Positions 61,252 through 64,000 of a DNA stretch of 64,000 bases are shown here, one piece after another. Below the pieces are notes generated by a model that ran no database searches, was not told where the DNA came from, and saw only the letters and a list, made by a program, of their open reading frames with translations. The stretch comes from Kribbella qitaiheensis (GTDB taxonomy: Bacteria > Actinomycetota > Actinomycetes > Propionibacteriales > Kribbellaceae), in the NCBI RefSeq assembly GCF_014217565.1, contig NZ_CP043661.1, positions 1,426,001-1,490,000 of the forward strand. Direction: 5' to 3'. The position numbers were made by a program, and so were the translations under genes. Positions within the stretch are counted from its first letter, which is position 1; each line of letters starts with the position of its first letter.

Positions 61252-62343
61252 TCAGCAGACCTTTGTCATCCAGTTATGTGTGTCTTTGGTACGGCCGTAC
61301 TGGACGTCGAGGAGAGCCGACCGGATTGCGCCGGTGATGGGGCCCCCGTTGCCGTCGGCCACCTGGACCTCGCCGTCCTTCCACTTCAGCGACGCGACCG
61401 GGGTGATCACCGCGGCCGTACCGCAGGCGAAGACCTCGCGGATCTTGCCGGAGGCGGCACCGTCGCGCCACTCGTCGATCGAGATCTTCCGCTCGGCGAC
61501 GGAGTAGCCGAGGTCGGTGACCAGCTTCAGGATCGAGTCACGGGTGATCCCCTCGAGGATCGTGCCGGACAGCTCCGGCGTGACCACCGAGTTGTCGTCG
61601 AGGACGAAGTACAGGTTCATCCCGCCGAGCTCTTCGATCCACTTCTTCTCGACCGCGTCGAGGAAGGCGACCTGGTCGCAACCCTGCTCGGTCGCCTCGG
61701 CCTGGGCCAGCAGCGACGAGGCGTAGTTGCCACCCGTCTTGGCCGCGCCGGTGCCACCGGGGGCCGCGCGGGTGTACTCCTCGCTCAGCCAGATCCGGAC
61801 CGGCTTGACGCCCTTGGCGAAGTACGAGCCGGCGGGCGACGCGATCGCGCAGTACGTGACCTGGGCCGACGGGCGGACGCCGAGGAACGGGTCCGAGCCG
61901 AACATGAACGGTCGCAGGTACAGCGAGGTCTCGCCACCGGCGGGCACCCAGGCCTTGTCGAGCTCGACCAGCTTGTGCAACGAGTCCAGGAACGCGGCCT
62001 CGGGCAGCTCCGGCAGCGCGAGCCGGTGCGCGGAGCGGTTGAACCGCGCCGCGTTGGCCTCGGGCCGGAACAGGTGGATCGAGTCGTCGGGGTGCCGGTA
62101 GGCCTTCATCCCCTCGAAGATGGTCTGGGCGTAGTGGAACACCGAGGTCGCCGGAGAAAGCTCCAGCGGCCCGAAGGCGGTGATCCTCGCGTCGTGCCAG
62201 CCGTTGTCCCGGGTCCACGTGGCGATCGCCATGTGGTCGGAGAACTGTTGCCCGAATCCTGGGTTCGCCAGGATCTGGGCGCGCTGGTCGTCGCTGGCCG
62301 GTTGGGTGTTTGGCTCAACGGAGAACTGCAGATCGGCGCTCAT
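61252..62343 (-). CDS. ilvE: Branched-chain amino-acid aminotransferase
   Basis: 363 residues, fold-type IV PLP enzyme. Visible are FHYAQTIFEGMKAYRHPDDS, NRSAHRLALPELPE, YLRPFMFGSDPFLGVRPSAQ and TGGNYASSLLAQAEATEQG with the catalytic lysine region, then EVFACGTAAVITPVASLKWK. It adds the amino group to the keto-acids of leucine, isoleucine and valine. It lies 206 bases downstream of leuB on the same strand with a hairpin between, so it may be transcribed separately. Confidence 0.95.
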   Translation of the reverse strand: MSADLQFSVEPNTQPASDDQRAQILANPGFGQQFSDHMAIATWTRDNGWHDARITAFGPLELSPATSVFHYAQTIFEGMKAYRHPDDSIHLFRPEANAARFNRSAHRLALPELPEAAFLDSLHKLVELDKAWVPAGGETSLYLRPFMFGSDPFLGVRPSAQVTYCAIASPAGSYFAKGVKPVRIWLSEEYTRAAPGGTGAAKTGGNYASSLLAQAEATEQGCDQVAFLDAVEKKWIEELGGMNLYFVLDDNSVVTPELSGTILEGITRDSILKLVTDLGYSVAERKISIDEWRDGAASGKIREVFACGTAAVITPVASLKWKDGEVQVADGNGGPITGAIRSALLDVQYGRTKDTHNWMTKVC

Positions 62344-62504
62344 GCCGGCACCTCGCTGGCGCTCGGTTTCGGCATGAGCGCAGAGGCGGCAGTGTTGTCT
62401 GATCGCTCGCTACGCTCACTCATAGCGGCACCGTACCTCTAGGCGAACTGGTCAGGCGAGCAAACGAGCGCCCCGCCACCCGGCCACGGGCAGCGTGGCT
62501 CCCG

Positions 62505-62527
62505 CGCCCGGCCGTGCAGGCCGGGCG
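62505..62527 (-). terminator. GC-rich hairpin between leuB and ilvE
   Basis: CGCCCGGCC (62505-62513) and GGCCGGGCG (62519-62527) form a perfect 9-bp stem with a 5-base loop, 23 bases after the leuB stop. There is no T-tract, so it may pause or partly terminate transcription. Confidence 0.5.
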
Positions 62528-62549
62528 AGCGGAGTACGGAAACATCGGA

Positions 62550-63614
62550 TCACCCGGCCGCGCGCTTGGCGATCGCGTCACCGATCTCCGAGGTGGTCCG
62601 TGCGTCGCCGGTGCGCTCCTCGATATCCGCGGTCACGGCCGCCTCGATCGCTGCCGCAGCCTCGGTCAGGCCGAGGTGGTCGCAGAGCAGTGCGGTGGAC
62701 AGGATCGCCGCCGTCGGGTCGGCTTTCTGCTGGCCGGCGATGTCCGGAGCGGAGCCGTGCACCGGCTCGAACATGCTCGGCGCGGTCTTGTCTGGGTTGA
62801 TGTTGCCGCTCGCGGCCAGCCCGATCCCACCGCTGATCGCGGCGGCCAGGTCGGTGATGATGTCGCCGAACAGGTTGTCGGTGACGATCACGTCGAACCG
62901 GGCCGGGTCGGTGACCATGAAGATGGTCGCCGCGTCCACGTGCAGGTAGTCGACGGTGATGTCGGGGAAGTCCTTCTTCACCGCGTCGACGGTCCGGGTC
63001 CAGAGGTGACCGGCGTACACGAGCACGTTGTTCTTGTGCACCAGGGTCAGCTTCTTGCGCGGCCGCGCCTGCGCCCGGGCGAACGCGTCGCGGACGACCC
63101 GCTCCACGCCGTACGCCGTGTTGACGCTGACCTCGGTCGCGATCTCGGCCGGGGTGCCGACGCGGAGGGCGCCGCCGTTGCCGACGTACGGGCCTTCGGT
63201 GCCTTCCCGGACGACGACGAAGTCGACCTGGCCCGGGTTCGCCAGCGGCGAGCCGACCGACGGGTAGACCTTCGAGGGGCGCAGGTTCACGTAGTGGTCG
63301 AGGGCGAAGCGGAGCTTGAGGAGCAGGCCACGCTCCAGTACGCCGGACGGGACCGTCGGGTCGCCGACCGCGCCGAGCAGGATCGCGTCGTGCTTGCGGA
63401 TCTCCTCGAGCTCGGCATCCGGCAGGGTCTCCCCGGTCGCGTGCCAGCGCTTCGCGCCGAGGTCGTACTCCGTGCGCTCGAACGTGACGCCGTAGTTCGC
63501 GCTGACCGCGTCGAGGACCTTGAGCGCCTCGGCGGTGACCTCGGGACCGATCCCGTCGCCACCTACCACTGCCAGCTTGAACGCCGTCTTGGCTGGGCGC
63601 TGTTGCGTGCTCAC
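62550..63614 (-). CDS. leuB: 3-isopropylmalate dehydrogenase
   Basis: 354 residues from GTG 63614, overlapping the stop of the 50-residue ORF (GTGA). It reads [100 protein letters not shown] and [20 protein letters not shown], all family signatures with the metal-binding aspartates. It oxidises 3-isopropylmalate in leucine synthesis. The nested start suggests that translation depends on the small ORF. Confidence 0.96.
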   Translation of the reverse strand: MSTQQRPAKTAFKLAVVGGDGIGPEVTAEALKVLDAVSANYGVTFERTEYDLGAKRWHATGETLPDAELEEIRKHDAILLGAVGDPTVPSGVLERGLLLKLRFALDHYVNLRPSKVYPSVGSPLANPGQVDFVVVREGTEGPYVGNGGALRVGTPAEIATEVSVNTAYGVERVVRDAFARAQARPRKKLTLVHKNNVLVYAGHLWTRTVDAVKKDFPDITVDYLHVDAATIFMVTDPARFDVIVTDNLFGDIITDLAAAISGGIGLAASGNINPDKTAPSMFEPVHGSAPDIAGQQKADPTAAILSTALLCDHLGLTEAAAAIEAAVTADIEERTGDARTTSEIGDAIAKRAAG

Positions 63615-63763
63615 TTCTTGGGTTCTCCCCCGTTGTCGCGGCGGTTCATGGCCTCTTGGACTGGCTGGGTCTCGGCCTGGCGTGGTGCGGGGCGGCGACG
63701 GCGGGCGGCCTTGCGCTCGCGTCCGTCGACGACCTTCCAGTTGGCCGGATACATGTCGTACAT
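63611..63763 (-). CDS. 50-residue basic protein translationally coupled to leuB
   Basis: ATG 63763 has GGGAGAG six bases upstream. The protein starts [20 protein letters not shown] and is strongly basic ([10 protein letters not shown]) before a C-terminal [11 protein letters not shown]. The TGA overlaps the leuB GTG. The reading shows good codon bias (G or C at most third positions), unlike a random frame. I do not recognise a family. It could be a small regulator, a coupling leader or an RNA- or DNA-binding peptide. Confidence 0.65.
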   Translation of the reverse strand: MYDMYPANWKVVDGRERKAARRRRPAPRQAETQPVQEAMNRRDNGGEPKK

Positions 63764-64000
63764 GCTGCTCTCCCGTTTGGTCTCGTGCTTGTCACAAACG
63801 GCCGACGACTGGCACTACCGGGCGGGAAGTACGCCGAAACCCGCGCCCGATAGCTTCACCGCGGTCGACCTTAGCGGACCCCGGTGCGGCAGCGGTCCCA
63901 TGCGGTGTACCACGAACTGCATGATGGGTCCGAAGATACTCTGGCGTCCGACTAATTCGCCACCATGCGGGCAGACTGTCCCGAGATGTGAGATGCCAGT
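63764..64000. other. Upstream region of the leuB unit, no gene recognised
   Basis: The last 237 bases show no supported ORF on either strand. On the minus strand TAAGGT near 63875 could serve as a -10 box for leuB. At the right edge the minus strand carries a repeated ATCTC (ATCTCACATCTCGGGAC), a possible regulator site. This part is cut by the window edge. Confidence 0.4.

Noticed and set aside
63656-63853. 65-residue plus-strand protein near the right end
   Set aside because: It lies opposite the leuB-coupled ORF, which has the better ribosome-binding site and codon use.
49623-64000. Shared CGRGAC word upstream of ndgR, cimA and leuB as an NdgR site
   Set aside because: The three matches are short, differ in flanks and spacing, and only the ndgR one is palindromic.

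Overview
The window is chromosomal DNA of a high-GC Gram-positive soil actinobacterium. The core gene order (thiD-thiL-Lrp-DUF3515-ddl-gpsA-plsC-cofC, HU with a lysine/alanine tail, leuD-leuC divergent from ndgR, tRNA-Glu/tRNA-Gln, gltX, nrdAB behind a cobalamin riboswitch, cimA, ilvE, leuB) matches that of Streptomyces and Propionibacteriales. An F420 gene (cofC/fbiD), many Tat or lipoprotein sugar-binding proteins, and large sugar-regulator families (ROK, LacI, DeoR) suggest a Kribbella- or Nocardioides-like organism. The genus is an inference.

Layout. 0-7.2 kb: a sugar ABC importer with a partial Gfo/Idh/MocA dehydrogenase, two HAD phosphatases, an MFS carrier and a ROK regulator. 7.2-13.7 kb: DinB-like protein, thiamine kinases thiD and thiL, an Lrp ligand-binding domain, DUF3515, a YCII/ECF42-type sigma pair and ddl. 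13.7-25 kb: an accessory block with a ferredoxin remnant, a Cys/Met PLP enzyme, a deaminase with a nonsense codon, two related MFS genes around a DeoR regulator, an SMP-30 protein, a methyltransferase, tandem repeats, and a sugar isomerase/dehydrogenase pair with a ROK regulator. 25-37.3 kb: housekeeping genes gpsA, plsC, cofC, HU, corA, leuDC, ndgR, two tRNAs, CPBP protease, gltX and FAH. 37.3-42.6 kb: GNAT, a glycosylase-like protein, methyltransferase, a secreted FxLYD-like protein, an autoinhibited Fic AMPylase and a DinB-like protein. 42.9-47.4 kb: cobalamin riboswitch and class I ribonucleotide reductase nrdAB. 47.6-49.6 kb: an ACT-domain protein and citramalate synthase behind a leader-peptide attenuator. 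49.7-61.2 kb: a catabolic locus for alginate or a related uronate polymer (LacI, ABC importer, SDR, two heparinase-II/III-like lyases, YesL, a beta-helix protein, a PL7 alginate lyase). 61.2-64 kb: ilvE, leuB and a 50-residue ORF coupled to leuB.

How the genes work together. Branched-chain amino-acid synthesis is spread over leuDC/ndgR, cimA and leuB/ilvE, with separate control devices visible at each. The alginate locus reads as one regulon: secreted enzymes cut the polymer, a LacI-controlled importer takes up oligomers, and intracellular lyases and a reductase process them.

The main caveat is that eight genes, including nrdA, gpsA and ndgR, each carry a one-base insertion. Every one of these lies where the repaired sequence reads GGCCG. 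This looks like a systematic sequencing or consensus error rather than biology. For these genes I give the whole repaired span.
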